Source: an uncultured Clostridia bacterium
GTDB lineage: Bacteria; Bacillota; Clostridia; Lachnospirales; Anaerotignaceae
NCBI GenBank assembly: GCA_944384265.1
Contig: CALWSR010000026.1
Span: 1-43,254, forward strand
Length of the DNA: 43,254 nucleotides
Reading direction: 5' to 3'
A model generated the notes under the pieces. It searched no databases, was not told the DNA's origin, and saw nothing but the letters and a program-made list of their open reading frames with translations. Shown here in pieces: positions 34,661 to 43,254 of the stretch (position 1 is its first letter; each line of letters begins with the position of its first letter). Both the position numbers and the translations under genes were made by a program.

Positions 34661-35118
34661 ACTGTCAACTCCTTTCTTTTATGTTGTATTGATTATAGCA
34701 ATGTCATTTTGTTTTGTCAAATTGATTTTTTAATTTATTGCTATGCCCCAAGCAAAAAGCTGTATTTGATTTGAAAAAGCATTGCAGAGCCTTTTTCATT
34801 TGTACAAAAGCTTGGCATGATGTCATGCTCTATTGCAATTTTCGGGGACAATATACACTTTGTTTGATGTACCCATCTATTATGACATATCCTCAAAAAG
34901 TCCTTTTTTATGATATGCCTCTTTTTTTTGAAAAAGCTTCCCATTGTACAAACAATATTACATACTTTTTACCCCATATCTGCTGCAAAAAGGCCCCTTT
35001 CCTTTGAACAGAGGACTTTTTGCAACACCTTTATGACACTCTGCTATACTGAAATGCAGTGCCAAATTCTATAACACATTTTCAATGTATGGATATTGCT
35101 GTATACCCCATTGCTTTT
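34661..35118. other. Intergenic region upstream of the Lsa-type gene
   Basis: Holds the promoter at 34692-34720. From there to the proA stop at 35119 no gene is supported. A stem CTGCAAAAAGGCCCC with GGACTTTTTGCAA near 34982-35024 may be the proA-side terminator on either strand. Confidence 0.4.
34692..34720 (-). promoter_or_regulatory. Consensus promoter of the Lsa-type gene
   Basis: On the minus strand, perfect TTGACA (34720-34715), 17 bases, perfect TATAAT (34697-34692). It drives a leader of about 245 bases before the ABC-F start. Confidence 0.88.
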
Positions 35119-36366
35119 TTATTCTCTAATCTGGCCATTGCCATATATGATATACTTTGTAGTGGTCAATTCCTTCAATCCCATAGGCCCTCTGGCATGA
35201 AGCTTTTGTGTGCTGATGCCGATTTCTGCACCAAAGCCAAACTGTCCCCCATCTGTAAATCGTGTAGAAGCATTGACATATACTGCCGCCGCATCAATTT
35301 CATTTAAAAATCTTTGGGCATTGGTATAGTTTTCCGTTACAATGGCTTCGGAATGGCCTGTGCTGTATTTTCTGATGTGTTCTATGGCTTCCTCAAATGT
35401 TTCTACCACCCTTGCAGAGATAATATAATCCTCATATTCTGTACCCCAATCCTCTTGTGTGGCGGCAACAGAGCCTTCTATCAGCTGCAGTGTTTTTTCA
35501 TCTCCTCGTATTTCCACTTTTTTTTGCTGCAATGCCTTTCCAATTTCAGGCAGAAAAGCATCTGCAATATTTTTGTGTACCAAAAGACTTTCGCAGGCAT
35601 TGCACACACCGGGTCTTTGTGTTTTTGCATTGATGACAATATCCATTGCTTTTTTGAAATCTGCACTTTCATCCACATAAACATGGCAGTTTCCAATCCC
35701 TGTCTGTATCACAGCAACGGTGCTGTTTTCCACCACATTTTTAATCAGTCCTGCACCGCCTCTTGGTATGAGCAAATCCAAATATCCATTGAGCCGCATC
35801 ATTTCAGAGGCGGTTTCTCTGCTGGTATCCTGCACAATTTGAACACATTCTTTGGGCAGGCCTTGTTTTTGTATGGCCTGCTGAAACACCTCCACAATGG
35901 CTTTGTTGGAGCCAATGGCTTCCTTTCCTCCCCGAAGTATCACAGCGCTGCCTGCTTTTAAACAAAGGCCAAAGGCGTCTGCCGTCACATTGGGGCGTGC
36001 CTCAAAAATAATGCCAATGACCCCCATGGGAACCCTTTTTTGGCCAATGATTAAACCATTGTCCAGCGTTTTCATAAACGTCACTTCTCCCACAGGGTCG
36101 TCAAAGGAGGCCACCTGTCTCAGCCCCTCCGCCATGGATAAAATTCTGTCCTTTGTCAATGTGAGTCTGTCAATAAAAGCATCTTTTACACCGGCTTTTT
36201 TGGCATTTTCCACATCCTCTTTGTTTGCCTGCAATATTTTATCCATGTTTTCCAAAAGAGCTTCTGCTCCCTTATGCAAAGCCTCATTCTTTTTTGGCCC
36301 AGGCAATGTGGCCAATACCACAGACGCCTTTTTTGCCATTTTTGCCATTTCCAAAACATTACTCAT
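35119..36366 (-). CDS. proA: Glutamate-5-semialdehyde dehydrogenase (gamma-glutamyl phosphate reductase)
   Basis: A protein of 415 residues for the second step of proline synthesis: gamma-glutamyl phosphate plus NADPH to glutamate semialdehyde. Family blocks are visible: GIIFEARPNVTADAFGLC, VILRGGKEA, LIPRGGAGLIKNV, the catalytic Cys in RPGVCNACESLLVH, and NASTRFTDGGQFGFGAEIG. Length is normal. The ATG at 36366 is chosen because GAGGAGG lies 8 bases upstream; a GTG at 36372 is too close. It overlaps the preceding cyclo-ligase gene by 8 bases, showing translational coupling in the proB-cyclo-ligase-proA order. Confidence 0.96.
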   Translation of the reverse strand: MSNVLEMAKMAKKASVVLATLPGPKKNEALHKGAEALLENMDKILQANKEDVENAKKAGVKDAFIDRLTLTKDRILSMAEGLRQVASFDDPVGEVTFMKTLDNGLIIGQKRVPMGVIGIIFEARPNVTADAFGLCLKAGSAVILRGGKEAIGSNKAIVEVFQQAIQKQGLPKECVQIVQDTSRETASEMMRLNGYLDLLIPRGGAGLIKNVVENSTVAVIQTGIGNCHVYVDESADFKKAMDIVINAKTQRPGVCNACESLLVHKNIADAFLPEIGKALQQKKVEIRGDEKTLQLIEGSVAATQEDWGTEYEDYIISARVVETFEEAIEHIRKYSTGHSEAIVTENYTNAQRFLNEIDAAAVYVNASTRFTDGGQFGFGAEIGISTQKLHARGPMGLKELTTTKYIIYGNGQIRE

Positions 36367-36961
36367 ATGCACAGCCTCCTCTAAAAAAACAAATGCCGCA
36401 TTCTGTTACCATGCCGTCCAAGGCAATATCTGTGGGCTGTATGTCATAGATGTGCTTTACCACCTGCATTTGAAACAGATATCCTATTTTACAGCCCTTT
36501 TTTTGTTTTTCAAAATAGGTGTCATAATACCCGCCTCCATAGCCAATGCGGTTTCCTCTTTTGTCCATTGCAACAGCAGGCACCAAAAAAATACTTTTTT
36601 CGTCAGGCAGCATGACAGTGCTTTCTTCTTTTTTGGGTTCTGGTATACCCCATTTTATTTGTGTCAATTCTTTTTTATCATTTAGCAATACAAATGTCAT
36701 GATGCGGTTGTTTTCTGTAACAGGCACTGCTATTTTTTTGCCATCCTCCCACATTTTTTCAAAAAAAGGAATGGTTTGTGCCTCTGTTTTGACAGAAACA
36801 TAGCTAAATATCACATTTGCATTTTTATAAACGGCTGTTTGTGACAAATTCTGCCATATAGCCATGCTTTTTGCTTGTATGCTTTTTTGAGAAAGCCTAT
36901 CTCTTTTTAAAAGCATTTGTTTTCTAAATTGCTTTTTTTCTTCCTTCAAAAAATGTTCCAA
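36359..36961 (-). CDS. 5-formyltetrahydrofolate cyclo-ligase
   Basis: A 200-residue enzyme converting 5-formyl-THF to 5,10-methenyl-THF with ATP, returning a stored folate to one-carbon metabolism. Family features: the basic N-terminal KKQFRKQMLLKRDRLS, a middle PVT block, VPAVAMDKRGNRIGYGGGYYD (the signature with its Gly-rich loop), and the C-terminal PTDIALDGMVTE. The start is TTG with AAGGAG 6 bases upstream. It overlaps proB by 38 bases and proA by 8, so it is a true member of the proline operon, an unusual place for a folate gene. Confidence 0.92.
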   Translation of the reverse strand: MEHFLKEEKKQFRKQMLLKRDRLSQKSIQAKSMAIWQNLSQTAVYKNANVIFSYVSVKTEAQTIPFFEKMWEDGKKIAVPVTENNRIMTFVLLNDKKELTQIKWGIPEPKKEESTVMLPDEKSIFLVPAVAMDKRGNRIGYGGGYYDTYFEKQKKGCKIGYLFQMQVVKHIYDIQPTDIALDGMVTECGICFFRGGCAYE

Positions 36962-37736
36962 TGTCCTCTCCTTCTAAAATGCGGTGTATGATGGTTGGGT
37001 CCTCTCCCGAAGCCACCACCATATGAACCCCTGCATTTTGGCAAATCTCTGCCGCCTGTATTTTTGTTGCCATACCGCCCACACTAAATTTGGAGCCCTT
37101 TTGCCCTGCCATGCTGTGTATTTCCTCTGTCACTTTAGGTACATAGGAAATTCTTTTTGCATTTTCACAGGTTCTGGGGTCTTTTTCATAAAGTCCGTCA
37201 ATATCTGTCAGTAATATCAACAAATCTGCCTCAATCAGCTCTGCCACCATAGCAGAAAGATTGTCATTGTCACTAAATTCAATTTCATATGTAGAAATGG
37301 TATCATTGGCATTGACAATAGGCACAACCCCCATCTCCAGCAGTGTATGCACTGTGTTTAATGTATTGAAACGTCTTTTTTCGTTTTCAATTTCTTCCTT
37401 TGTCAGCAATATCTGTGCAATGGCTTGGTTATATTCTTTAAAAAAATTTTGATAAATCTGTATCAAAACTGCCTGCCCCACTGCCGCTGCCGCTTGTTTT
37501 TTTCTCATTTCATCGGGTCGCTGTGAAAAAGACAATCTGACAGAGCCAACGCCTATGGCGCCGGAGGTAACCAAAAGCACCTCTTTTCCCTGGTTGACCA
37601 AATCTGCAAGCACCCATGCCATGCGCTCTATTGTTTTTAAATTCAATCGGCCATTTTCATAGGTCAATGTAGAAGTGCCTACCTTTACAACAATTCTGTT
37701 GCTTTTTTGCAATGTTTGACGCATATCCAATTTCAA
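36924..37736 (-). CDS. proB: Glutamate 5-kinase
   Basis: A 270-residue kinase making gamma-glutamyl phosphate, the first and feedback-controlled step of proline synthesis. The amino-acid-kinase fold is complete: VVKVGTSTLT, VTSGAIGVG, QAAAAVGQ, ANDTISTYEIEFSDNDNLSA, LLTDIDGLYEKDPR and GGMATKIQAA. The C-terminal PUA domain found in E. coli ProB is missing, as in a number of Firmicutes. The start is uncertain: TTG at 37736, TTG at 37730 (9 bases after AGGAG) or ATG at 37724. It is the first gene of proB / cyclo-ligase / proA, with overlapping ends. Confidence 0.95.
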   Translation of the reverse strand: MKLDMRQTLQKSNRIVVKVGTSTLTYENGRLNLKTIERMAWVLADLVNQGKEVLLVTSGAIGVGSVRLSFSQRPDEMRKKQAAAAVGQAVLIQIYQNFFKEYNQAIAQILLTKEEIENEKRRFNTLNTVHTLLEMGVVPIVNANDTISTYEIEFSDNDNLSAMVAELIEADLLILLTDIDGLYEKDPRTCENAKRISYVPKVTEEIHSMAGQKGSKFSVGGMATKIQAAEICQNAGVHMVVASGEDPTIIHRILEGEDIGTFFEGRKKAI

Positions 37737-37979
37737 CCGCTCCTCATTTGTGTTTTATAGATATTCTACTACAAATACGCTTTTCAATCAAATAAATGTT
37801 CTATAAATAATATTGTAAAAAAAGGCATCTGCATTTTCTCTCAGGCACACTGCCAAAAAAAGAGCATCCCTTGCCGGCTGCCCTTTTTTGGTGACTGTCA
37901 ACAAAAGCATTCCGGCTTTATTTATATTGCCCAAAATATTTTTTGACAGTATTTGCATCGTTTCTGCTGGAGCATATTT

Positions 37980-39434
37980 TTATTTCATGCTCATTTCATC
38001 AATCAATTTTAATTTTAAAGCCAGTAATTTTTCAGACAAATCTACCGGTACCACATGGGGATTTTTATTTCTTTTATGCTCTTCCCACAATGTTTCTTTT
38101 TCCTGATTGCAGTAGGATTGTATTTCCATTACTTTGGGAGAATTGTAAACACATTTTCCCTTTTGAAAAACAGGTATCAATAATTGTCTGACCGTATAGG
38201 TGCCAGGCTGCAATGTCATACGTTTCCATGTGGCATTGTTGTCAAAAAGGGTCAGCACATTTGTTTCCTCTATGCTTTCTTCCTCCAATGCAATCACATC
38301 TGCTTTGATTTTGCCTGTTTTTTTGTCATAAATGCGAAATACCTTTTTGATGCCTGGGTTGGTTACTTTTTCTATATTATTGGACAATTTGATTTTTGGT
38401 ATAAAATTGCCTTTTCCGTCGCTTTCTGCCGCCAATTTATAAACACCGCCAAAGGCAGGGCAGTCATCACTTGTAATCAGCTTTGTACCAACGCCCCAAA
38501 GGCTTATTTTTGCTCCCTGCAGCTTTAAGCTGCTAATCAATGCTTCATCCAAATCACTGGAGGCACTGATGATGGCATCTGCAAAGCCGGCTTCCTCCAG
38601 CATTTTTTTGGCTTGCTTGGAAAGATAAGCCAAATCTCCGCTGTCTAAGCGAATGCCGTAATTTTTTAACAAAATTCCTTTTTCTTTCATTTCTTGGAAT
38701 ACTTTAATGGCGTTTGGCACACCTGATTCCAGTGTATTGTATGTATCTACAAGCAGTGTGCAGGCATCGGGAAACAATCTGGCATATTCCCGAAATGCTG
38801 TAATTTCATCGGGAAAGCTCATCACCCAGCTATGGGCATGGGTTCCCTTTACAGGCACATCAAAAAGCTTCCCTGTCAAAACATTGCTTGTACCACAGCA
38901 GCCTCCAATCACAGCCGCTCTGGCACCATATGTGCCTGCATCCGGCCCTTGGGCCCTTCTTAGTCCAAATTCCATCACAGGGTCGCCCTGTGCCGCCCAA
39001 ACCACTCTGGAGGCCTTTGTGGCAATGAGGCTTTGATGGTTGATGATGTTTAAAAGAGCCGTTTCTATCAGCTGTGCCTCTATAATAGGCGCATGAATTC
39101 TCATCAAAGGCTCATGGGGAAACACCACTGTGCCTTCTGGTATGGCATAAATATCTCCTGTAAATGAAAAATGTTCCAAATATGCAATAAAACTATCTGA
39201 AAAAACATTTAAACTCTTCAGATAGTTGATATCCTCTTTAGAAAAATGTAAATTTTGAATGTATTCTATGGCCTGCTGCAGCCCTGCTGCAATGGCATAG
39301 CCGTTTCCGCTGGGATTTTTTCTGTAAAACAAATCAAACACAACGGTTTTGTTTTCCAGCCCCGTTGCATGATACCCCTGCATCATGGTCAGCTCATATA
39401 AATCTGTTAAAAGTGCTAAATCATTTGTATTCAT
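37980..39434 (-). CDS. pncB: Nicotinate phosphoribosyltransferase
   Basis: A 484-residue NAD-salvage enzyme joining nicotinate to PRPP with ATP hydrolysis. Typical blocks: LLTDLYELTMMQGY, FDLFYRKNPSGNGYAIAAG, EFGLRRAQGPDAG, the active-site His region KGTHAHSWVMSFPDE, LLVDTYNTLESG, GIRLDSGDLAYLS and LWGVGTKLITS. Length matches the clostridial/Bacillus type. The ATG at 39434 is preferred; a TTG 9 bases upstream overlaps the GGGGAG ribosome site. A single-gene unit, divergent from the T-box/ileS transcript. Confidence 0.96.
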   Translation of the reverse strand: MNTNDLALLTDLYELTMMQGYHATGLENKTVVFDLFYRKNPSGNGYAIAAGLQQAIEYIQNLHFSKEDINYLKSLNVFSDSFIAYLEHFSFTGDIYAIPEGTVVFPHEPLMRIHAPIIEAQLIETALLNIINHQSLIATKASRVVWAAQGDPVMEFGLRRAQGPDAGTYGARAAVIGGCCGTSNVLTGKLFDVPVKGTHAHSWVMSFPDEITAFREYARLFPDACTLLVDTYNTLESGVPNAIKVFQEMKEKGILLKNYGIRLDSGDLAYLSKQAKKMLEEAGFADAIISASSDLDEALISSLKLQGAKISLWGVGTKLITSDDCPAFGGVYKLAAESDGKGNFIPKIKLSNNIEKVTNPGIKKVFRIYDKKTGKIKADVIALEEESIEETNVLTLFDNNATWKRMTLQPGTYTVRQLLIPVFQKGKCVYNSPKVMEIQSYCNQEKETLWEEHKRNKNPHVVPVDLSEKLLALKLKLIDEMSMK

Positions 39435-39600
39435 GAGAATCAACTCTCCCCTTTATCAATTTGTAGATACTGCAAAACACATATTTCAAAACAATACACG
39501 GTATAACTATGCCTATTATACACATATTTGCTGCAAAAATCAAACAAAATTTGTGGAATATGTCAAATTGACAGCTTTTGCAATCTTTTCAAAAAATTAC

Positions 39601-39629
39601 TTTACAAAAACAAAAAGCCATTGTATAAT
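39601..39629 (+). promoter_or_regulatory. Promoter of the ileS T-box transcript
   Basis: TTTACA (39601-39606), 17 bases, perfect TATAAT (39624-39629), a few bases before the T-box leader. Confidence 0.8.
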
Positions 39630-39636
39630 ACTTGCG

Positions 39637-39907
39637 TGATAATAGAGGATATAAAACACTGTGAAAGAGAGAGTAGGTTCTTTGAAAGAGATGCAGAGAG
39701 TCAGCGCTTGGTGAAAGCTGAACCTAGTAAAAGAAGCCGAACATCACTCCGGAGTGGCAGCCCCAACGGCCTTTGGCTCAGTAAGTGCTGACGTTTTTCC
39801 CCGTTACGGAAGGCATATTCTTATGCACTAAGAGATATTCTGATTGGAATATAATTCAGGTGGTACCGCGAGTCTTTTCGTCCTGTAAAGGAAGAAAAGG
39901 CTTTTTT
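39637..39907 (+). promoter_or_regulatory. T-box leader specific for tRNA-Ile
   Basis: The universal T-box word AGGTGGTACCGCG is at 39858-39870. Stem I is long, with an AGAGAG-type box near 39665 and a candidate specifier ATC at 39743-39745 in the GAACATCACTCC loop, matching Ile. The terminator stem (39871-39900) ends in TTTTTT. Uncharged tRNA-Ile binding stabilises the antiterminator and lets RNA polymerase continue into ileS. Confidence 0.96.
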
Positions 39908-39972
39908 ATTTCTCTATTGAAAAGCAGACAATATCATTTTCATTTAGGCAAAATATATAAGGAGGATTTTTT

Positions 39973-42900
39973 ATGTATGAAAAGGTATCTACCAATCTCA
40001 ATTTTGTTGAGAGAGAAGTAGAGGTACAGAAATTCTGGAAAGAAAACAAAATTTTTGAAAAAAGCATCACATTAAGACAAGGCGGACCTGTATTTACATT
40101 TTATGACGGCCCTCCCACAGCAAACGGCAAGCCCCATATCGGCCATATCATCACCCGTGCCGTAAAGGATTTGATTCCCCGTTACAAAACCATGAAGGGC
40201 TATCAGGTGCTGAAAAAAGCCGGCTGGGACACCCACGGTCTGCCCGTGGAGCTGGAAGTGGAAAAAGTGCTTCATATCAGCGGCAAGCCTCAAATCGAAG
40301 AATATGGCGTGGAGCCTTTTATTGCAAAATGTAAAGAAAGCGTTTGGAAATATGAATCCGAATGGCGTGAAATGAGTGACCGTGTGGGCTTTTGGGCCGA
40401 TATGGATGACCCTTATGTAACCTATCACAATGATTATATCGAATCTGAATGGTGGGCATTAAAACAAATATGGGACAAAGGACTGCTTTACAAGGGCCAC
40501 AAGGTTGTGCCTTACTGCCCTCGCTGTGGTACAGCCCTTTCCAGCCACGAAGTGGCACAGGGCTATAAGGATGTAAAAGAAACCTCTTGTATTGCAAAAT
40601 TTAAAGTAGAAGGCAAAGAAAAGGAATATTTCCTTGCTTGGACCACAACTCCTTGGACACTGCCTTCCAACATTTCTTTGACAGTCAACCCAAAAGAGGA
40701 ATATTCCAAAGTAAAATATCAGGATTATACTGCCATCATGGCCTCTGCTCTTTTGGATGAGGTGCTGGGAGAGGGCAATTATGAAGTCATTGAAACAAAA
40801 ACAGGAAAAGAATTGGAATACACCAGATATGAACCATTGTTTGACTTTATCCCTTCAGACCCAAAGGGTTTCTTTGTCACCTGTGACGACTATGTTACAC
40901 TGACAGACGGTACCGGCGTTGTACACTCTGCTCCTGCATTTGGTGAAGACGATGCCCGTGTGGGACAAAACTACGGCATTCCTTTCCGTCAATATGTAGA
41001 CAGCCAGGGATTGATGACGGCAGAGGCAGGCCCCTTTGCAGGCAAGTTTGTAAAGGATGCAGACCCTCTTGTGATTGAATATATGAAAGAACATGGCACA
41101 CTTTTTGCGGCCATTCCATTTGAACACAACTATCCCTTCTGCTGGAGATGTGACACACCACTGATTTATTATGCAAGAAGCACATGGTTTATCAAAATGA
41201 CTGCACTGCGTGATAATTTGGTGGCAAACAACCGTACCATCAACTGGTATCCGGACAACATCAAAGAAGGCCGTTTTGGAAACTTTTTGGAAAATGTTAT
41301 CGACTGGGGTCTGAGCCGTGAAAGATACTGGGGTACACCACTGCCCATTTGGGAATGTGAGTGCGGCCACAGACACACCATTGGCAGTATTGCCGAATTA
41401 AAAGAAATGTCACCGGACTGCCCGGAAGAGATTGAACTGCACAAGCCTTTTATTGACGCTGTTCACATCACCTGCCCTCAGTGCGGCAAGCTGATGACAA
41501 GAGTGCCTGAGGTAATCGACTGCTGGTTTGACTCTGGAAGTATGCCATTTGCCCAGTTCCACTATCCTTTTGAAAACAAAGAGCTGTTTGAATCCCACTT
41601 CCCTGCTGACTTTATCAGTGAGGCTGTGGACCAAACAAGAGGCTGGTTTTATACGCTGCTTGCTGTCAGCACACTGCTTTTTGACTGCTCTTCCTTTAAA
41701 AACTGTATTGTATTAGGCCATGTACAGGATAAGGATGGTCAAAAAATGAGCAAGCACAAAGGCAATGTGGTGGACCCTTGGGATGCCTTAAACAAACAGG
41801 GCGCCGATGCCGTTCGTTGGTATTTTTATGCAAACAGCGCTCCTTGGCTGCCCAGCCGTTACTATGAAGAGGCAGTCAACGAAATGCAGAGAAAATATAT
41901 GGGTACACTTTGGAACACATATGCTTTCTTTGTGCTTTATGCAGAAATTGACCAATTTAATCCAACAAAATATCAGCTGGAGTATGATAAATTGTCCGCT
42001 ATGGATAAATGGATACTTTCCAAACTGCAAACATTAAACAAATTTGTAGACGAATCTCTGGAAAGCTACAAAATCACAGAACCGGCAAGGGCTATGGCAG
42101 AATTTGTAGACGATTTGAGCAACTGGTATGTCAGAAGAAGCAGAGAACGCTTCTGGGGAAAAGATATGCCACAGGACAAAATCAATGCTTACATGACACT
42201 GCACACAGTGCTTGTGACAATGGCAAAGCTGACAGCACCATTTACACCATTTATTGCAGAAGAAATTTACAGCAATATTGTAAAAAATGTAGATGAAACT
42301 GCAAAAGAAAGTATTCACCTTTGCGACTGGCCCCAATACCATGGAGAGTGGGTTGACAAAGAGCTGGAAAGCAATATGGATTTGGTATTAAAAGTGGTTG
42401 TAGAAGGCCGTGCTGCCAGAAATGCGGCAAACATCAAAAACCGCCAGCCTATGGCCACCATGTATGTCAAAGCGGAGCAAGCCCTTTCAGAAGATTACAA
42501 AGCCATTGTTATGGAAGAATTAAACATCAAATCTGTAATATTTACACAGGATGTGGAAAGCTTCACTGCTTATACATTTAAGCCACAGTTAAAAACACTG
42601 GGCAAAAAATACGGCAAGCTGGTTCCAAAAATCGGAGAAGCATTGAAAAATGCAGACAGTGCTGCATTTATGAGTACACTGAAAGCAGAAGGAAGGGTTG
42701 TACTTTCCATTGACGGGGAAACCGTAGAGCTGGAGCAGGATGATGTGCTTATCAGCACTGCCCAAAAAGACGGCTTTGTTACCTCTTCAAGCAATACGGT
42801 CACAGTTGTATTGGACACCAATTTGACGCCGGAGCTGATAGAAGAGGGCTTTGTCAGAGAAATTACAAGCAAGGTGCAAACCATGAGAAAAGAAGCCAAC

Positions 42901-43086
42901 TTTGAAGTGATGGATAAAATCAAAGTATATCATAGTGGAAGTGCTAAAGTTGCAGACATACTTTCTCGCAATGACATCAAATCCGATGTGCTGGCAAAGG
43001 AAATTGTTGCCGGTGAAGGAGGAAGCTATGTAAAAGAATGGAACATCAATGGAGAAAAAGTAACACTTGGTGTAGAAAGGATTTAA
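39973..43086 (+). CDS. ileS: Isoleucyl-tRNA synthetase (type 2, eukaryote-like)
   Basis: A 1037-residue class I synthetase charging tRNA-Ile. It has HIGH at residues 55-58 (GKPHIGHIITRAVKD), the CP1 editing domain with WTTTPWTLPSN, Cys zinc-binding groups (CPRCG near 180, CECGH and CPQCG in the middle), and KMSKH near residue 591. The C-terminal extension with VELEQDDVLIS and the MYEKV start are typical of IleRS2 rather than the shorter-tailed IleRS1. Type 2 enzymes are commonly less sensitive to mupirocin; that is family knowledge, not shown here. AAGGAGG precedes the ATG. Controlled by the Ile T-box upstream. Confidence 0.98.
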   Translation: MYEKVSTNLNFVEREVEVQKFWKENKIFEKSITLRQGGPVFTFYDGPPTANGKPHIGHIITRAVKDLIPRYKTMKGYQVLKKAGWDTHGLPVELEVEKVLHISGKPQIEEYGVEPFIAKCKESVWKYESEWREMSDRVGFWADMDDPYVTYHNDYIESEWWALKQIWDKGLLYKGHKVVPYCPRCGTALSSHEVAQGYKDVKETSCIAKFKVEGKEKEYFLAWTTTPWTLPSNISLTVNPKEEYSKVKYQDYTAIMASALLDEVLGEGNYEVIETKTGKELEYTRYEPLFDFIPSDPKGFFVTCDDYVTLTDGTGVVHSAPAFGEDDARVGQNYGIPFRQYVDSQGLMTAEAGPFAGKFVKDADPLVIEYMKEHGTLFAAIPFEHNYPFCWRCDTPLIYYARSTWFIKMTALRDNLVANNRTINWYPDNIKEGRFGNFLENVIDWGLSRERYWGTPLPIWECECGHRHTIGSIAELKEMSPDCPEEIELHKPFIDAVHITCPQCGKLMTRVPEVIDCWFDSGSMPFAQFHYPFENKELFESHFPADFISEAVDQTRGWFYTLLAVSTLLFDCSSFKNCIVLGHVQDKDGQKMSKHKGNVVDPWDALNKQGADAVRWYFYANSAPWLPSRYYEEAVNEMQRKYMGTLWNTYAFFVLYAEIDQFNPTKYQLEYDKLSAMDKWILSKLQTLNKFVDESLESYKITEPARAMAEFVDDLSNWYVRRSRERFWGKDMPQDKINAYMTLHTVLVTMAKLTAPFTPFIAEEIYSNIVKNVDETAKESIHLCDWPQYHGEWVDKELESNMDLVLKVVVEGRAARNAANIKNRQPMATMYVKAEQALSEDYKAIVMEELNIKSVIFTQDVESFTAYTFKPQLKTLGKKYGKLVPKIGEALKNADSAAFMSTLKAEGRVVLSIDGETVELEQDDVLISTAQKDGFVTSSSNTVTVVLDTNLTPELIEEGFVREITSKVQTMRKEANFEVMDKIKVYHSGSAKVADILSRNDIKSDVLAKEIVAGEGGSYVKEWNINGEKVTLGVERI

Positions 43087-43111
43087 GCACAACCATAGCT
43101 AAAATCAATGG

Positions 43112-43140
43112 GCCAGCGTCTTAAATGACGCTGGCTTTTA
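43112..43140 (+). terminator. Terminator of ileS
   Basis: GCCAGCGTC pairs perfectly with GACGCTGGC over TTAAAT, followed by TTTTATT. An IS200-like left end starts 8 bases later. Confidence 0.88.
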
Positions 43141-43147
43141 TTATTAC

Positions 43148-43254
43148 TTTAGTACAAAGACTGCAAAGCAGTCTTTCACAACCGCCCGCTCTGCGGGTGA
43201 GATGAAAAGCTTAAGCAAAAGCATCGAGCTTTGGTGTAAAATAGAGATGTTCAA
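43148..43254 (+). mobile_element. Left end of an IS200-like element, cut by the window edge
   Basis: From TTTAGT onward the sequence parallels 26109-26215: hairpin AAAGACTGC-AAA-GCAGTCTTT (43156-43176), the ACCG-CCCGCTCTGCGGGTGA stretch, AAAAGCTTAAGCAAAA and GTAAAATA-G-AGATGTTCAA. The hairpin differs from the first copy by paired changes that keep it folded. A tnpA should follow beyond the window. Confidence 0.85.

Overview
The window is a low-GC chromosomal segment of an anaerobic Firmicute, most likely class Clostridia and near Lachnospiraceae or Anaerotignaceae. This is inferred from the AT-rich composition, strong AGGAGG ribosome sites, T-box and CIRCE control, a DUF5721-like gene, eukaryote-like (type 2) IleRS and Lsa-type ABC-F protein. 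No species can be named from sequence alone.

Layout. 1-3300 is the end of an integrated element. It has two small genes, a divergent pair of XRE regulators (one with a LexA-like S24 peptidase), a coiled-coil protein and a tyrosine integrase broken by a frameshift. 3373-8001 (minus) is an envelope O-acylation module: TPR membrane protein, MBOAT acyltransferase and SGNH protein. The MBOAT and SGNH genes are separated by about 1.2 kb filled with short mobile repeats. 8208-10826 carries a DUF5721-like gene and htpG behind a CIRCE element. 11476-16666 holds exonuclease III (minus) and a nucleoside/nitrilase operon: C-N hydrolase, pyrimidine-nucleoside phosphorylase, phosphopentomutase, ComB-like phosphatase. 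17842-24285 (minus) has a nitroreductase, an ABC-F ATPase, a lipoprotein, tcdA and a membrane FUSC protein fused to a HAD domain that lacks its nucleophile.

24986-27512 is a mobile-element hot spot. It holds one wrecked, one frameshifted and one near-intact IS200-type tnpA, plus a strongly folded candidate non-coding RNA with its own terminator. 27514-32258 (minus) is a second envelope block: two LytR-CpsA-Psr proteins and an LTA-synthase-like enzyme. A tRNA-Arg(ACG) follows. 32958-34720 is an Lsa-type antibiotic-resistance ABC-F gene with a consensus promoter, an 8-residue leader peptide and an intrinsic terminator in its leader. 35119-39434 (minus) is proB / 5-formyl-THF cyclo-ligase / proA in overlapping order, then nicotinate phosphoribosyltransferase. 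39601-43086 is a promoter, an isoleucine T-box and ileS. The window closes inside the left end of another IS200-like copy.

Two families of non-coding repeats recur. Family 1 is about 170-210 bp with TGTTACTTTCATATGAAATA-like inverted ends, six copies. Family 2 is about 120-150 bp with GGAGCYGTTGCAAAAT-like ends, four copies. They are the main unexplained structure. Together with the pseudo-HAD fusion, the folded RNA at 25.87-26.10 kb and the lsa leader attenuator they are the best candidates for follow-up.
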